A stretch of 33,115 nucleotides of DNA. Origin: Bacteroidetes bacterium GWE2_42_24. GTDB lineage: Bacteria > Bacteroidota > Bacteroidia > Bacteroidales > TTA-H9. Below, in pieces: positions 1 to 9,458 of this stretch (positions are counted from its first letter, which is position 1; the number at the start of each line of letters is the position of its first letter). Both the position numbers and the translations under genes were made by a program. A model generated the notes under the pieces. That model saw only the letters and a list, made by a program, of their open reading frames with translations. It had not been told where the DNA came from and ran no database searches. The DNA lies in NCBI GenBank assembly GCA_001768515.1, contig MEOA01000052.1, forward strand, positions 1-33,115, given 5' to 3'.

Positions 1-97
1 TAAGTCTTGAAAGTAGTGTCTCTATTTTCATCTTTTAACCATTTTATTACAAAAATAATAAATTTCTACATCATTTTAAAACACAACCAAAATAAAT

Positions 98-105
98 TAG
101 CTTTG
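98..105 (+). promoter_or_regulatory. Bacteroidota -7 promoter box for the first T9SS protein
   Basis: TAGCTTTG matches the Bacteroidota -7 consensus TAnnTTTG. It lies 24 nt before the ATG at 130, which gives a short leader of roughly 18 nt. The sequence upstream is very AT-rich, and no clear -33 TTTG is seen at the usual distance. Confidence 0.55.
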
Positions 106-129
106 TACATCTAATAAAATTGAACAGTT

Positions 130-1812
130 ATGCTGAAATTTACCAGGTTTCGTTTGTTAACAGGGTATACTTTTACCCATGCGTTTTGCGTATTTATAAT
201 GGTTCTTATCCTCCACGTGGTTTTTCCCTTTTCTCAGCTTCAAGCCCAAAACTCACTCCCCTTTACTGAAAATTGGGAATCGGGTAGTTTTGAAACCAAC
301 GGGTGGACTGTATCCGGGAGCAGCGGGCATTGCACGCTTATTAATGAAGGGCTGAACAGCAACTGGTCGCTGGCCCTGTCTCTCCCTGATGAACTGTCTG
401 TCGGCGATTCAGTGGCAGTGGAAACTCCCTGGCTCGATGCTACCGGTATCGGGAATGAATTGCTGGTATTCAGGTTCGACTATAAACTGTTGAATGCCGA
501 CAGTACACGTTGGCCCCTGCTTAGGGTATATGCTGATGCCGGGAGCGGGTGGAAGAAATTATACGAATTAACCTATGATGCTTCGCTCGATTGGCGTGAA
601 TTGAAAGCCGACCTTTCAATGGCGAAAGGACACCAGGTCAGGTTGATGTGGGTCGCGATGAAAGAAACCGTCAATGCTGAAGGGCAGTGGTTTGTTGACA
701 ACATAGTATTGCAGGTGCCGGCTGCAACAACCGTCTTTAATCTGTCCGGTACTGCCGTTAACCAGCCTGATGATTATAAGGTGGATTTAAGGTGGGGCAA
801 GCCTGGGGTTAATCCTTTATCCGGCTCATTTGCTGATTCAGTACTTAATTATTATGTTTATATAGATTTGATTATATTTACAATGTACCAATACACTGGT
901 ACGGGAATCGGAATATTCTTTGACAACAGACCTTACAAAGGAACACTGTTATCAGAAGCGAGGTTTTATTACAACCAGGAAGGGGGATTCACTGGCAGGG
1001 CAAGTTACCGGGTACAGTTGATGAATTTCGAAACCAGGGAATTGGTCGGAACGTATGGACCATTCACCACCACCTATGAACGCGGCTGGCAGCGCGTGCC
1101 CCTGAACCTTGCCCCGATGCCTGAAGTTGACTCGCTGGCAGTGCTGATCGAACCTCTTACGGAGTGGACTGTTATCGGTAAAGGGAATTGTAATATGCCT
1201 GGTGTGGGTTTCAGGGTGGACTATCATTTGAATTATCGGCATTCCGTTGGAATTAGTTTATATGATGATAGTTATAAATTTATTTCGGATTTGGGGGAAT
1301 TGCTCTTCGAGCTGAGCCTGCTCACCCCCGATGGGAAACAGGTAACCGTTGACCCCGCCTCCTATGCTGTCAACCGCTGGCAGCAGAGCCTGCCGATTAA
1401 TTACGTCCTGATAGCCGCCGTTGATAGTGCTGTTAACCAATGGTCCGATAGCGATGTGACCAAAGGCTCGTATAGCTATTTCGTTACAGCCGGTTATCCT
1501 GATGGCTCATCATTAAACAGTGATACCGTAGCCATCGAAATGCCTTCAGGGTTGGGTATCGGGGCTGCAAATACAAAATGGCCTGCCGTGGTTCCCAACC
1601 CTGTTAATGGAAAGGTGCTGCATCTGTCGAATGCTGAAATGGTAGCCTCAGCCACCATCACCGACCTCGCGGGCAGGAGGCTGGCTATGGTAACCAACCC
1701 GCGACTGATTGCCAGTGGCATCGCGTTGCCAACCCTTGCTACGGGTCATTACCTGCTTCAACTCACCCTTACCAATGGTCAGGTGATGAGCCGCAAATTT
1801 ACGATCAACTAA
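130..1812 (+). CDS. Secreted multidomain protein with T9SS type A C-terminal sorting domain
   Basis: A 560-residue exported protein. A hydrophobic signal segment (about residues 20-38) ends near LQAQ-NS, a plausible signal peptidase I site. Residues about 45-195 form a beta-rich module starting PFTENWESG and ending in GQWFVDNIVLQ, the pattern of jelly-roll/MAM-like adhesion or carbohydrate-binding modules. The middle (about 200-470) is beta-rich and not recognised. The last 80 or so residues (VPNPVNGKVLHLSN...ITDLAGRR...LATGHYLLQL...RKFTIN) are a type A Por secretion signal, so the protein should cross the outer membrane by the type IX system and be surface-attached or released. No catalytic motif is visible, so the substrate is unknown. 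It has its own promoter box at 98 and a palindrome just after the stop, so it is probably monocistronic. Confidence 0.85.
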   Translation: MLKFTRFRLLTGYTFTHAFCVFIMVLILHVVFPFSQLQAQNSLPFTENWESGSFETNGWTVSGSSGHCTLINEGLNSNWSLALSLPDELSVGDSVAVETPWLDATGIGNELLVFRFDYKLLNADSTRWPLLRVYADAGSGWKKLYELTYDASLDWRELKADLSMAKGHQVRLMWVAMKETVNAEGQWFVDNIVLQVPAATTVFNLSGTAVNQPDDYKVDLRWGKPGVNPLSGSFADSVLNYYVYIDLIIFTMYQYTGTGIGIFFDNRPYKGTLLSEARFYYNQEGGFTGRASYRVQLMNFETRELVGTYGPFTTTYERGWQRVPLNLAPMPEVDSLAVLIEPLTEWTVIGKGNCNMPGVGFRVDYHLNYRHSVGISLYDDSYKFISDLGELLFELSLLTPDGKQVTVDPASYAVNRWQQSLPINYVLIAAVDSAVNQWSDSDVTKGSYSYFVTAGYPDGSSLNSDTVAIEMPSGLGIGAANTKWPAVVPNPVNGKVLHLSNAEMVASATITDLAGRRLAMVTNPRLIASGIALPTLATGHYLLQLTLTNGQVMSRKFTIN

Positions 1813-1824
1813 ACGAAAAATCCG

Positions 1825-1848
1825 GGAGCCTGCACCGGTGCAGGCTCC
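1825..1848. terminator. Perfect 24-bp palindrome after the T9SS gene, probable terminator
   Basis: Twelve bases from GGAGCCTGCACC are followed directly by their exact reverse complement, 13 nt after the stop codon. Folded, this gives a 10-bp GC-rich stem with a CCGG loop. The plus strand lacks a U-run downstream, whereas the minus strand has ATTTTT four bases after the stem, so the termination signal is stronger in the minus direction. Confidence 0.6.
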
Positions 1849-2571
1849 ACTTAGGAAAAACCTTGCAGCAACGAAACCTGCCTCATCATTAATGTACGTG
1901 ATTAATCGCCTAAAACTGTGTAAGACGAGTTTTAAATACTAAACTCTGGTTCTTACCCGTGGGTGATTTGCAGGCTTTAACAAAATTCAGACTAATCCTG
2001 ATACCCGGAACACTGTTTCGCTGAGAGACATTGCCCTCACTATTTATGATTTCTATTCCGTAAATGCCCCCTTATGCTATTGAAGGGCTGGGTAAAAACA
2101 CACCTGTCTTTGTGTTTCTGCGAAGATCAACCGTAGATCAACCGTAGATCAACCGTAGATTCACCGTAGCGCCATGGTCGATCTTCGTTCTGTTTTCGGT
2201 TGGATTTTGCCTCATATTCTATTGAAATTTGTCTCTTGTTAAATCCAAAATCATGCCAAACCAAATTAATTCTATGGCTGGTTGGAAAAAATGAAATCAT
2301 TTTATTATGGGGAGGAACTGACCTGTTGCTTGGCTGCCGCCGGGTGGCTACCGGTAAAAGTCAATGGTAAAAGGAATTGGTACTGATGGCTATCGTGAGG
2401 CGTTAGCCGAATGTTGAAAATAACTGCCTGGTTCAGTGTGGCTCTGCATCCTGTGCGTTAGGCTGTCTCACTATGGTCTCGCTTACCCAAGCGGGTAACC
2501 GGGTGGTGAATTATTAAGTGTTTATTGATTCTGCTTTGGAAGTACGCAAAAAGCTATACTCCCGTGAAGCT
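1849..2571. other. Intergenic region without a gene
   Basis: No convincing coding frame on either strand. It contains the 11-bp repeat array at 2125-2168 with short inverted flanks, a small inverted repeat TTACCC/GGGTAA around 2483-2498, and otherwise unremarkable sequence. Genes on both sides transcribe toward it. Confidence 0.5.
2125..2168. repeat. 11-bp tandem repeat array (unit GATCAACCGTA, four copies)
   Basis: Three perfect head-to-tail copies of GATCAACCGTA are followed by one variant, GATTCACCGTA. An 8-bp inverted repeat flanks the array: CGAAGATC at 2121-2128 and GATCTTCG at 2180-2187. The period is about one turn of B-DNA. Related arrays with the same period occur at 19071 and 30259. 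Confidence 0.9.
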
Positions 2572-2572
2572 T
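2546..2572 (-). terminator. Possible terminator of the flavodoxin gene
   Basis: On the minus strand AAGCT (2572-2568) pairs with AGCTT (2555-2551) across a 12-nt loop, followed by TTTTTG. The hairpin overlaps the flavodoxin stop codon by one base. The stem is short, so this is a weak call. Confidence 0.35.
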
Positions 2573-3102
2573 CAGCGCTTGTTGAATCCAAGGTTTTGAA
2601 GCCATGATGTGATATCTCGGAGGGCCCCTGTTACATTGCTTCCCCTGATTGGAAGTCCTTCAAGAATGGTTGAGCCGGGGCAGTATTTTTTAATGTCTGC
2701 TGCACTGCGCCCCATGCGGCTTCCTTCATGCGTGATAAAGGGGATTATCGTTTTTCCTTCAAGTTTGTTAACCGATAAAAATGTGGCGACCGGAGGTGCA
2801 AGGGTTGACCACCAGTTAGGTGAGCCAATGAATATGATCCCGTAATTTTCGACAATGCCTGTCAGCGTTTTCAGTTTAGGTTTGAAGTTGCCGCTGATCT
2901 CTTTTTTAGCCTGGGCCACCACCGCGTTATAGGATTCAGGGTAGGCATCGATGGGTTGAATCTCAAAGATATCAGCACCTGTTAAGTTTTTGATTTGATT
3001 AGCAATCTCCCGGGTATTGCCGCTATGCGAAAAACAGACAATCAGCATCTTGATGTCACCCGGAGTATTGGGTGCCGTTGATTGATTTTGTAAAGTAACC
3101 AT
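2572..3102 (-). CDS. Flavodoxin family protein
   Basis: A 176-residue flavodoxin-like protein that should bind FMN and carry electrons or reduce quinones in the cytoplasm. Near residue 20 the segment MLIVCFSHSGNTREIANQI holds the phosphate-binding loop S-x-S-G-N-T-R typical of the flavodoxin_4 group. GIIFIGSPNWWSTLAPPVATFL supplies the 50s-type loop beside the isoalloxazine ring, and FITHEGSRMG the 90s-type loop. About 18 residues precede the first beta strand, so the true start may be the internal Met at residue 19. It lies downstream of an aldo/keto reductase and an AraC regulator on the same strand. In Bacteroidota such trios are often stress or reductive-detoxification loci; that role is inferred. 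A terminator-like hairpin between it and the reductase suggests its own promoter, although no clear TAnnTTTG box is seen. Confidence 0.85.
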   Translation of the reverse strand: MVTLQNQSTAPNTPGDIKMLIVCFSHSGNTREIANQIKNLTGADIFEIQPIDAYPESYNAVVAQAKKEISGNFKPKLKTLTGIVENYGIIFIGSPNWWSTLAPPVATFLSVNKLEGKTIIPFITHEGSRMGRSAADIKKYCPGSTILEGLPIRGSNVTGALRDITSWLQNLGFNKR

Positions 3103-3227
3103 TGTCGAAAAAATAGTATAATGAATTTATGCTGAAGATATATGGAGTGGTTGTTTTTTTATTCAGCGGGAATATTGTTTTGGTATCTGGTGATGTTCAG
3201 CGTCATCAGGTGATCGAAAAAGGGTAA

Positions 3228-3255
3228 CCAGGGAATTGCTTTTTGTATTCCCTGG
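3228..3255 (-). terminator. Terminator of the aldo/keto reductase gene
   Basis: CCAGGGAAT at 3228-3236 pairs with ATTCCCTGG at 3247-3255, a perfect 9-bp stem with a 10-nt loop. On the minus strand it lies 13 nt past the reductase stop and is followed by CCCTTTTTCG. Confidence 0.7.
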
Positions 3256-3268
3256 CTCTGAATGTGTT

Positions 3269-4308
<1,040 letters not shown>

Positions 4309-4359
4309 AGTTGGTTTTAGCCAAAAGAAAAACTAAAAACAAACAAATAATTACAAAAA

Positions 4360-5259
4360 TCAAACATTTCGATATTTCAGTGGACTTATCTGAAGGTGTT
4401 TCTTGAAGAAGTTGTTGAAATGGGTCACCTCTGTAAAGCCTAAGGCCCCTGCAACTTCAGAGATGCTCCATACGCTCTGTTTCAGCAGGATTTTGGCTTC
4501 TTCCAATATTCGTTCCGTAATGATCTGTGTGGTTGTTTTTTGTGTTGTTTCCCTCAGGGCGCGGTTTAAATGATTGACATGGATATTCAACTGGTTTGCG
4601 AAATCAGAAGCCGAACGAAGACTGATAACAGGGTGATTCTCATCGATGGGGAATTGTCGTTCCAGAAGTTCCAGGAACAATACCGAAATACGGCTGTTGG
4701 CATTTCTCAGTTGTTTGCTGAAGTTCATGGCAGGTTGCGTCTTCATGGCGAAATGCAACAGTTCGAAGACAACCGTTCGTATAACATCATATTTATGGAT
4801 GTAATCGGAATTGATCTCTTCAAACATCCGTTCAAACAGTTCAGCGGCCTTTTCAACCTGTTGATCCGACAGGTCAAATACATGCGTCCCGTTGGCCTGA
4901 AATACCTCATACTGGTCCAGATTGCCATATTGGTGAAAGAAGCGTTGGTTGAAGACACAAAAACAACCGGTGTTGATCCCTTCTGTATGTTCCCACCTGT
5001 ATGGAATCAGTGGGTTGGAGAAAACCAGAGCCTGCTTTTGAATGTCGATCACTTTATCTGCATAGTGAATGGTGCTGTTCCCGATCATCAGGGTGATTTT
5101 GTAAAAATCCCTGCGTTTATAAGGGCTCGGTTTCGTTTTGTCTCCGTTATGCGGCATTAGCCTGAATACATTGAAATGACCATTCTCCTGATGGATGCCT
5201 TCGGGTATCCGGTTAAATTTCCTTTGGTAGAACTCGTCCAAATGTTCAATTTCTTTCAT
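4360..5259 (-). CDS. AraC-family transcriptional regulator
   Basis: A 299-residue regulator. Residues about 25-170 form a cupin-like sensing domain. The last 100 residues form the double helix-turn-helix DNA-binding domain: SASDFANQLNIHVNHLNRAL is the first unit, and WSISEVAGALGFTEVTHFNNFFKKHLQISPLKYR is the second, with the AraC signature G-F-x-x-x-x-x-F-x-x-x-F-K-K-x-x-x-x-S-P. The aldo/keto reductase starts 83 nt downstream on the same strand and the flavodoxin follows, so this is likely the local regulator of both. A perfect -7 box lies only 4 nt before the start codon, so the message may be leaderless. The ligand is unknown. Confidence 0.9.
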   Translation of the reverse strand: MKEIEHLDEFYQRKFNRIPEGIHQENGHFNVFRLMPHNGDKTKPSPYKRRDFYKITLMIGNSTIHYADKVIDIQKQALVFSNPLIPYRWEHTEGINTGCFCVFNQRFFHQYGNLDQYEVFQANGTHVFDLSDQQVEKAAELFERMFEEINSDYIHKYDVIRTVVFELLHFAMKTQPAMNFSKQLRNANSRISVLFLELLERQFPIDENHPVISLRSASDFANQLNIHVNHLNRALRETTQKTTTQIITERILEEAKILLKQSVWSISEVAGALGFTEVTHFNNFFKKHLQISPLKYRNV

Positions 5260-5263
5260 GATG

Positions 5264-5271
5264 CAAAATTA
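5264..5271 (-). promoter_or_regulatory. -7 promoter box for the AraC regulator
   Basis: The minus strand reads TAATTTTG, a perfect TAnnTTTG, with only CATC between it and the ATG at 5259. Transcription would begin at or next to the start codon. Confidence 0.5.
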
Positions 5272-5597
5272 CAAATTTCAAACAGAAGAAGGGTATTTTA
5301 CGCTCGGTGGTTTGCAGAAATTCGAAGCACGAAGTGAGGCCGGTGTGTGGTTGTTTGACAATTCTACAGGCATCAGGACGGTAAAACGGGGCTTTGAGAG
5401 ACTGTCTTAAAAGGGGCTGACCTTTCAATGCAAAGCTATTTCTTTTCGGGGCATGTGGGTTGGGGCGTTTCCACGCCTCCCGGAAAGCTGCTGTTTTTAA
5501 TATTCATGGCATTCAGTAATTTGTTATTCGTAGTTTATCATTTGTTTTACAAAGTTGACCATAAAAGTCATAGTCCCACGGGCCAAAGAAATATTAG
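5272..5597. other. Intergenic region between AraC regulator and aldolase
   Basis: No credible gene. Both strands have open frames of about 60 codons without recognisable motifs. An imperfect inverted repeat GGGGCGT-TTCC-ACGCCTC lies near 5463-5480. The rather GC-rich core (about 5330-5500) between AT-rich ends could be a relic of a decayed gene or an interspersed repeat. Confidence 0.35.
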
Positions 5598-5605
5598 TAC
5601 CTTTG
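5598..5605 (+). promoter_or_regulatory. -7 promoter box for fructose-bisphosphate aldolase
   Basis: TACCTTTG matches TAnnTTTG and lies 44 nt before the ATG at 5650, giving a leader of roughly 38 nt. No good -33 box is seen. Confidence 0.55.
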
Positions 5606-5649
5606 GGTTTTGAAAGTAGACAGAAATAACCTTTTAATTGAAATATACT

Positions 5650-6729
5650 ATGAATGAGAAAGTATTAGAAAAAGTAAGGCCCGGTGTTGTGACCGGACGC
5701 GATTTACAGGAGGTTTTCCGAATTGCCCGCGCGGGAGAGTTTGCAATCCCGGCAGTGAATGTAGTTGGCAGTGATTCAATTATCTCGGCCATGGAAGCTG
5801 CCCGTGCTGTTAATTCGCCAATCATCATTCAGTTTTCTAATGGCGGTGCTGCCTTTTTAGCAGGTAAGAGTATCTCAAACGAAGGCGAAAAGGCTGCCAT
5901 CGCTGGTGCTATCGTTGGTGCTAAATATGTCTGGCATCTTGCTGAATTATATGGTGTTCCGGTAATTCTTCATACCGATCATGCCGCCAAGAAATTACTT
6001 CCCTGGATCGACGGACTACTGGATGCCGGCGAAAAGCATTTCTCCCGCTATGGCCGACCCCTTTTCAGCAGTCACATGTTAGATCTCTCGGAAGAACCGC
6101 TTGAAGAGAATATCGCGATTTGCGAAAAATACCTTGTCCGGATGAGTAAAATTGGAATGACTCTCGAAATTGAACTGGGCGTAACGGGTGGTGAAGAGGA
6201 CGGCGTTGACAATAGCGGCGTTGATAGTGCACGCCTATATACCCAACCGGCAGAGGTGGCCTATGCTTATCAACATCTGAGTAAAATCAGCGACCAGTTT
6301 ACCATCGCGGCCTCCTTTGGTAATGTACATGGTGTGTATAAGCCCGGCAATGTGGTGCTCAATCCGGTGATCCTTAATAACTCGCAGAAGTATATTGAAA
6401 CAAATCTTGGAACAGGGCCTAAGCCCGTGAATTTCGTTTTTCATGGCGGTTCAGGTTCTTCGCGTGCCGAGATTCGTGAAGCCATTAGCTACGGTGTGGT
6501 GAAAATGAACATCGATACCGATACCCAGTGGGCTACATGGGAAGGAATTCTGAAGTTCTACAAGAAATACGAAGGCTACCTGCAGGGACAGATCGGAAAC
6601 CCAGAAGGGGAAGACAAACCCAACAAGAAATACTACGATCCGCGCAAGTGGCTCCGTGAAGCAGAAGTGTCAATGGTCAACAGGCTGAAAGTTGCCTTCG
6701 AAGACCTTAACGCTGTTAATCGCAATTAA
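5650..6729 (+). CDS. fbaA: Class II (type A) fructose-bisphosphate aldolase
   Basis: A zinc-dependent aldolase of glycolysis and gluconeogenesis that splits fructose 1,6-bisphosphate into dihydroxyacetone phosphate and glyceraldehyde 3-phosphate. From the ATG at 5650 it is 359 residues, the same length as the E. coli type A enzyme. An in-frame TTG at 5638 would add only four residues and is less likely. Diagnostic segments are VILHTDHAAKKLLPWIDGLL (catalytic Asp and first zinc His), MTLEIELGVTGGEEDGVDN (zinc-region Glu and the type A loop), FGNVHGVY (second zinc His) and FVFHGGSGSS (third zinc His and phosphate loop). It faces the glucose-6-phosphate isomerase gene tail to tail, and the two share a terminator, placing two neighbouring glycolytic steps together in opposite orientation. 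Confidence 0.97.
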   Translation: MNEKVLEKVRPGVVTGRDLQEVFRIARAGEFAIPAVNVVGSDSIISAMEAARAVNSPIIIQFSNGGAAFLAGKSISNEGEKAAIAGAIVGAKYVWHLAELYGVPVILHTDHAAKKLLPWIDGLLDAGEKHFSRYGRPLFSSHMLDLSEEPLEENIAICEKYLVRMSKIGMTLEIELGVTGGEEDGVDNSGVDSARLYTQPAEVAYAYQHLSKISDQFTIAASFGNVHGVYKPGNVVLNPVILNNSQKYIETNLGTGPKPVNFVFHGGSGSSRAEIREAISYGVVKMNIDTDTQWATWEGILKFYKKYEGYLQGQIGNPEGEDKPNKKYYDPRKWLREAEVSMVNRLKVAFEDLNAVNRN

Positions 6730-6757
6730 CAGGGTCAAAATATTAATGTCCGTAGAA

Positions 6758-6795
6758 AAGGCGGGGTGATGCGTATTTGTGCATCACCCCGCCTT
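6758..6795. terminator. Bidirectional terminator between fbaA and pgi
   Basis: AAGGCGGGGTGATGC (6758-6772) pairs perfectly with its reverse complement at 6781-6795 across an 8-nt loop, a 15-bp GC-rich stem. It lies 28 nt after the aldolase stop and 25 nt beyond the pgi stop. Flanking runs are short (CTGTTTG on plus, TTTTC on minus), but position and stem length support termination in both directions. Confidence 0.85.
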
Positions 6796-6819
6796 CTGTT
6801 TGTGCTAATCTGTGATCAT

Positions 6820-8466
6820 TTACCTCATCGCCTTCATCTTGTTGATCAGGGTGTTGGTTGAGGAGTCATGTGAAGTGACCATTCCAGGGCCACTTAGTTC
6901 GGGGAGAATGCGGCTGGCGAGTTGCTTCCCCAATTCCACACCCCATTGATCGAAGCTATAGATATTCCATATCACACCCTGGACAAAGATTTTATGTTCC
7001 CAGGCTGCGATGAGGCTCCCCAGAACTTGGGGAGTGAGTTGGCGGTAGAGGATCGAAATGCTGGGGATGTCGCCCTTAAACACACGATAGGGGAGCACCT
7101 TTTCAATTTCCTTTGTTGCGACCCCTTTGGCCTCCATCCCGGCGTACACTTCAGCCGCAGTCTTCCCGTTCATCAGTGCTTCGGTCTGCGCGAAGAAGTT
7201 CGACAACAAAAGTTGGTGATGGCTTCCCTGATCTTTTAAAGGACGGGCAGCGGCCAGAAAGGTGCATGGAATCATCTGGGTTCCCTGGTGAATGAGTTGG
7301 TAGAACGAGTGTTGTCCATTGGTTCCGGGTTCGCCCCATAATACAGGCGAGGTGGGATAACCAACGGGTTGTTGGCCTCTGTCGATGTATTTTCCGTTGC
7401 TTTCCATAACGGCTTGCTGAAGGTAAGCGGGGAAGCGGTCAAGGTATTGGTCATAAGGAAGCACGGCCTCGGTGGCAGCATTCCAGAAGCTGGCATACCA
7501 GAGTGAAGTAAGAGCCATCCATACCGGCAGGTTCTGTTCGAAAGGAGTGGAGCGGAAATGCTCATCCATTTGGTATGCCCCGCGCAGTAGTGCTTCAAAC
7601 CGGTCATAACCTGCATATACAGCAATGCTGAGTCCAACTGCCGACCAGAGAGAGAACCTTCCGCCAACAAAATCCCAGAAGCGGAATATATTTGATTTGT
7701 CTATTCCGAAGGCTTCAACAGCTTCGGTATTGGTGCTGATGGCAACAAAGTGTCGCGCCACAGCATTGGCAGGTGCCTGGCTGAGGAGCCACATTTTGGC
7801 GGTTTCGGCATTCGCCATGGTTTCCTGCGTGGTGAAAGTCTTGCTGACAATCAGAAAAAGCGTTGTGGCCGGGTTTAGTTTTGCGACAGTCTCTGCCATG
7901 TGGCTGCCATCGACATTGCTTACAAAGTGTACGTTGAGTCCTGGTTTTGCATAATGTGCCAGGGCACGGCAAACCATCACCGGGCCTAAGTCAGAACCAC
8001 CTATGCCTATGTTGACCACGTCGGTTATCGGGCTCCCGGTATAGCCCAGCCATTCTCCATTGCGTACCTTTTCGGAGAAGGCTTTCATCTGGGTCTGCAC
8101 AGCTTCAATTTCCGGCATCACGTCATGGCCATCTACCAGCACCGGCTTACCGCCCTGGTTTCGCAAGGCAGTATGGAGTACGGCGCGGTTTTCGGTAAGG
8201 TTGATCTTTTCGCCTGTAAACATAGCCTCAATGGCCTCCGGAAGCTTTGTTTCATGCGCCAGGCTGATCAGTTGGCTAAGCGATTCACTGGTCAGGTGTG
8301 TTTTGGAGAAATCGGCGTAGATGTCGCCAAAGGTCAGGCTAAGGGTGTTAACCCTATCAGGATCTGTTTCAAAATGTTTTCGGATAGGGGTTGCAGTGTA
8401 TAACCGGTGATTTTCCGTGAGCAGTTTCCATGCTTTCGTAGTCATGGGATTTATATTCTTCAGCAT
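6820..8466 (-). CDS. pgi: Glucose-6-phosphate isomerase
   Basis: A cytoplasmic glycolytic enzyme interconverting glucose 6-phosphate and fructose 6-phosphate. Its 548 residues match the E. coli-type length (about 549). Both family signatures are present: [14 protein letters not shown] in the middle and [17 protein letters not shown] near the C-terminus. [13 protein letters not shown] (sugar-phosphate loop), [14 protein letters not shown] and the [20 protein letters not shown] segment with catalytic His are all intact. Translation probably starts at the ATG at 8466 ([10 protein letters not shown]), although the Met at residue 8 fits the family N-terminus equally well. It converges on the aldolase gene. 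No clear TAnnTTTG box was found upstream; GTATTTTTA near 8500 on the minus strand is the nearest candidate. Confidence 0.97.
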   Translation of the reverse strand: MLKNINPMTTKAWKLLTENHRLYTATPIRKHFETDPDRVNTLSLTFGDIYADFSKTHLTSESLSQLISLAHETKLPEAIEAMFTGEKINLTENRAVLHTALRNQGGKPVLVDGHDVMPEIEAVQTQMKAFSEKVRNGEWLGYTGSPITDVVNIGIGGSDLGPVMVCRALAHYAKPGLNVHFVSNVDGSHMAETVAKLNPATTLFLIVSKTFTTQETMANAETAKMWLLSQAPANAVARHFVAISTNTEAVEAFGIDKSNIFRFWDFVGGRFSLWSAVGLSIAVYAGYDRFEALLRGAYQMDEHFRSTPFEQNLPVWMALTSLWYASFWNAATEAVLPYDQYLDRFPAYLQQAVMESNGKYIDRGQQPVGYPTSPVLWGEPGTNGQHSFYQLIHQGTQMIPCTFLAAARPLKDQGSHHQLLLSNFFAQTEALMNGKTAAEVYAGMEAKGVATKEIEKVLPYRVFKGDIPSISILYRQLTPQVLGSLIAAWEHKIFVQGVIWNIYSFDQWGVELGKQLASRILPELSGPGMVTSHDSSTNTLINKMKAMR

Positions 8467-8506
8467 ATATTGATTTTTTCTCTGTTTAGTGGTGTAAAAA
8501 TACGAA

Positions 8507-8536
8507 AACCCGGGGCAAATGGAATTGCACCGGGTT
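8507..8536 (-). terminator. Terminator of the lipoprotein gene
   Basis: AACCCGG (8507-8513) pairs with CCGGGTT (8530-8536) across a 16-nt loop. On the minus strand it follows the lipoprotein stop by 23 nt, with TTTTCGTATTTTT after the stem. It lies directly upstream of pgi and may limit read-through into it. Confidence 0.6.
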
Positions 8537-8559
8537 CGATTTTGTGTCAGTTGAGGGGG

Positions 8560-9138
8560 TTAGTTACCCAGTGGACTGATTGTAAAGACTAATGTAGAAT
8601 TGAGGCTCAGGGTTAGCTGAGATGCCGGCAAGGGTCCCAGTAATGTACCGTAGAGGCCAAGATAAAAATTGTTGTTGTTGATAAGGTTCGTGATGGCGGC
8701 ATTGTCGAGGATCAGCGAAACGGATATGCTGCCGGGTGCAATAGTGCCGGTACGGGCGATCTGAGTCCCTGCTGAAAGGGTTTGGAGGTCGGTGCCGGCA
8801 ACTAAGCGGGCAGAACCCAGCCAGTCGAAATTTTTGTCTTCAGGGAGCAGAATGGTTACTACAACATTTGTGATGTTACCATTGGTGATCGTGGCTGAAG
8901 AAACACCATGGGCATTCAGTATACTGTCGATGTTGACGGTGATGTGCTGATAGGTAAACAGCGTTTCGCTGGCGATAGATTTGAGCGCGTAATCAGCTGA
9001 ATCGAGTGTGAATTGATGTTCAGGCGAGGGGAGGCTGACGCTGAATGAGGTGAGATCCTTTACTTTTTCACATGAAGTGGTAAGAAAGGCAGCGGCTACA
9101 ATTCCCAGAAACATAGTAAACAAAGTGACTTTTTTCAT
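8560..9138 (-). CDS. Predicted lipoprotein of unknown function
   Basis: A 192-residue protein with a type II signal: MKKVTLFTMFLGIVAAAFLTTSC, with lipobox LTTS-C and Cys at residue 23, so it should be lipid-anchored in an envelope membrane. The mature part is Ser/Thr/Leu/Asn-rich with alternating hydrophobic strands (VTITL, VSLILDNAAI, LTLSLNSTLVFTISPLGN), suggesting a beta-sandwich. No family or catalytic motif is recognised. It stands alone between pgi and the divergent sensor kinase. Its nearest good promoter box is about 320 nt upstream (9459-9466, minus), beyond a terminator-like hairpin, so either the gene has a long leader or its promoter lies closer and was not recognised. Confidence 0.75.
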   Translation of the reverse strand: MKKVTLFTMFLGIVAAAFLTTSCEKVKDLTSFSVSLPSPEHQFTLDSADYALKSIASETLFTYQHITVNIDSILNAHGVSSATITNGNITNVVVTILLPEDKNFDWLGSARLVAGTDLQTLSAGTQIARTGTIAPGSISVSLILDNAAITNLINNNNFYLGLYGTLLGPLPASQLTLSLNSTLVFTISPLGN

Positions 9139-9458
9139 TTTTTATTGATTAAAAGTTGATGAAATGAATGGAATCCTTGTGGGATTGAAAACAATCGTGA
9201 GGCCAAACGGTTTAATCTGGCATAGATACAAGACCAGTACTTATGTTAAAAGGTTGCTTGAAAGGTAATTGCAACAAATTTATTTCCGGTGTCAGGTGTG
9301 TGGTGTCTTTCAAACAAAACTGCCCGTGATAAAATCATCGGGCAGTGTACGTTATCAAAACCAAAAACCAATAATGACATTCAATCAAACTTAAACTTTC
9401 AGTGGGTTTATACTTTGCCGTGAGTGGTTGGCCGTAGATCATCTGAAATTCAACAATG
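9139..9458. other. Intergenic region upstream of the lipoprotein gene
   Basis: No confident protein gene. It contains a terminator-like hairpin at 9319-9346 in minus orientation and, with the box at 9459-9466, may hold a small RNA. A 35-codon minus-strand frame starting near 9442 runs into the hairpin and has no recognisable features. The motif CCGTAGATC at 9432-9440 echoes the 11-bp repeat unit but stands alone. Confidence 0.4.
9319..9346 (-). terminator. Terminator-like hairpin with no gene directly upstream
   Basis: ACTGCCCG (9319-9326) pairs with CGGGCAGT (9339-9346), extended by TGAT/ATCA with one bulged base. On the minus strand it is followed by TTTTGTTTG. The nearest minus-strand start upstream is a promoter box at 9459-9466, so the hairpin would end a transcript of about 140 nt or act as an attenuator in the lipoprotein leader. 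Confidence 0.55.

Noticed and set aside
2121..2187. CRISPR array at the 11-bp repeats
   Set aside because: Units are contiguous without spacers and too short; no cas genes are present.
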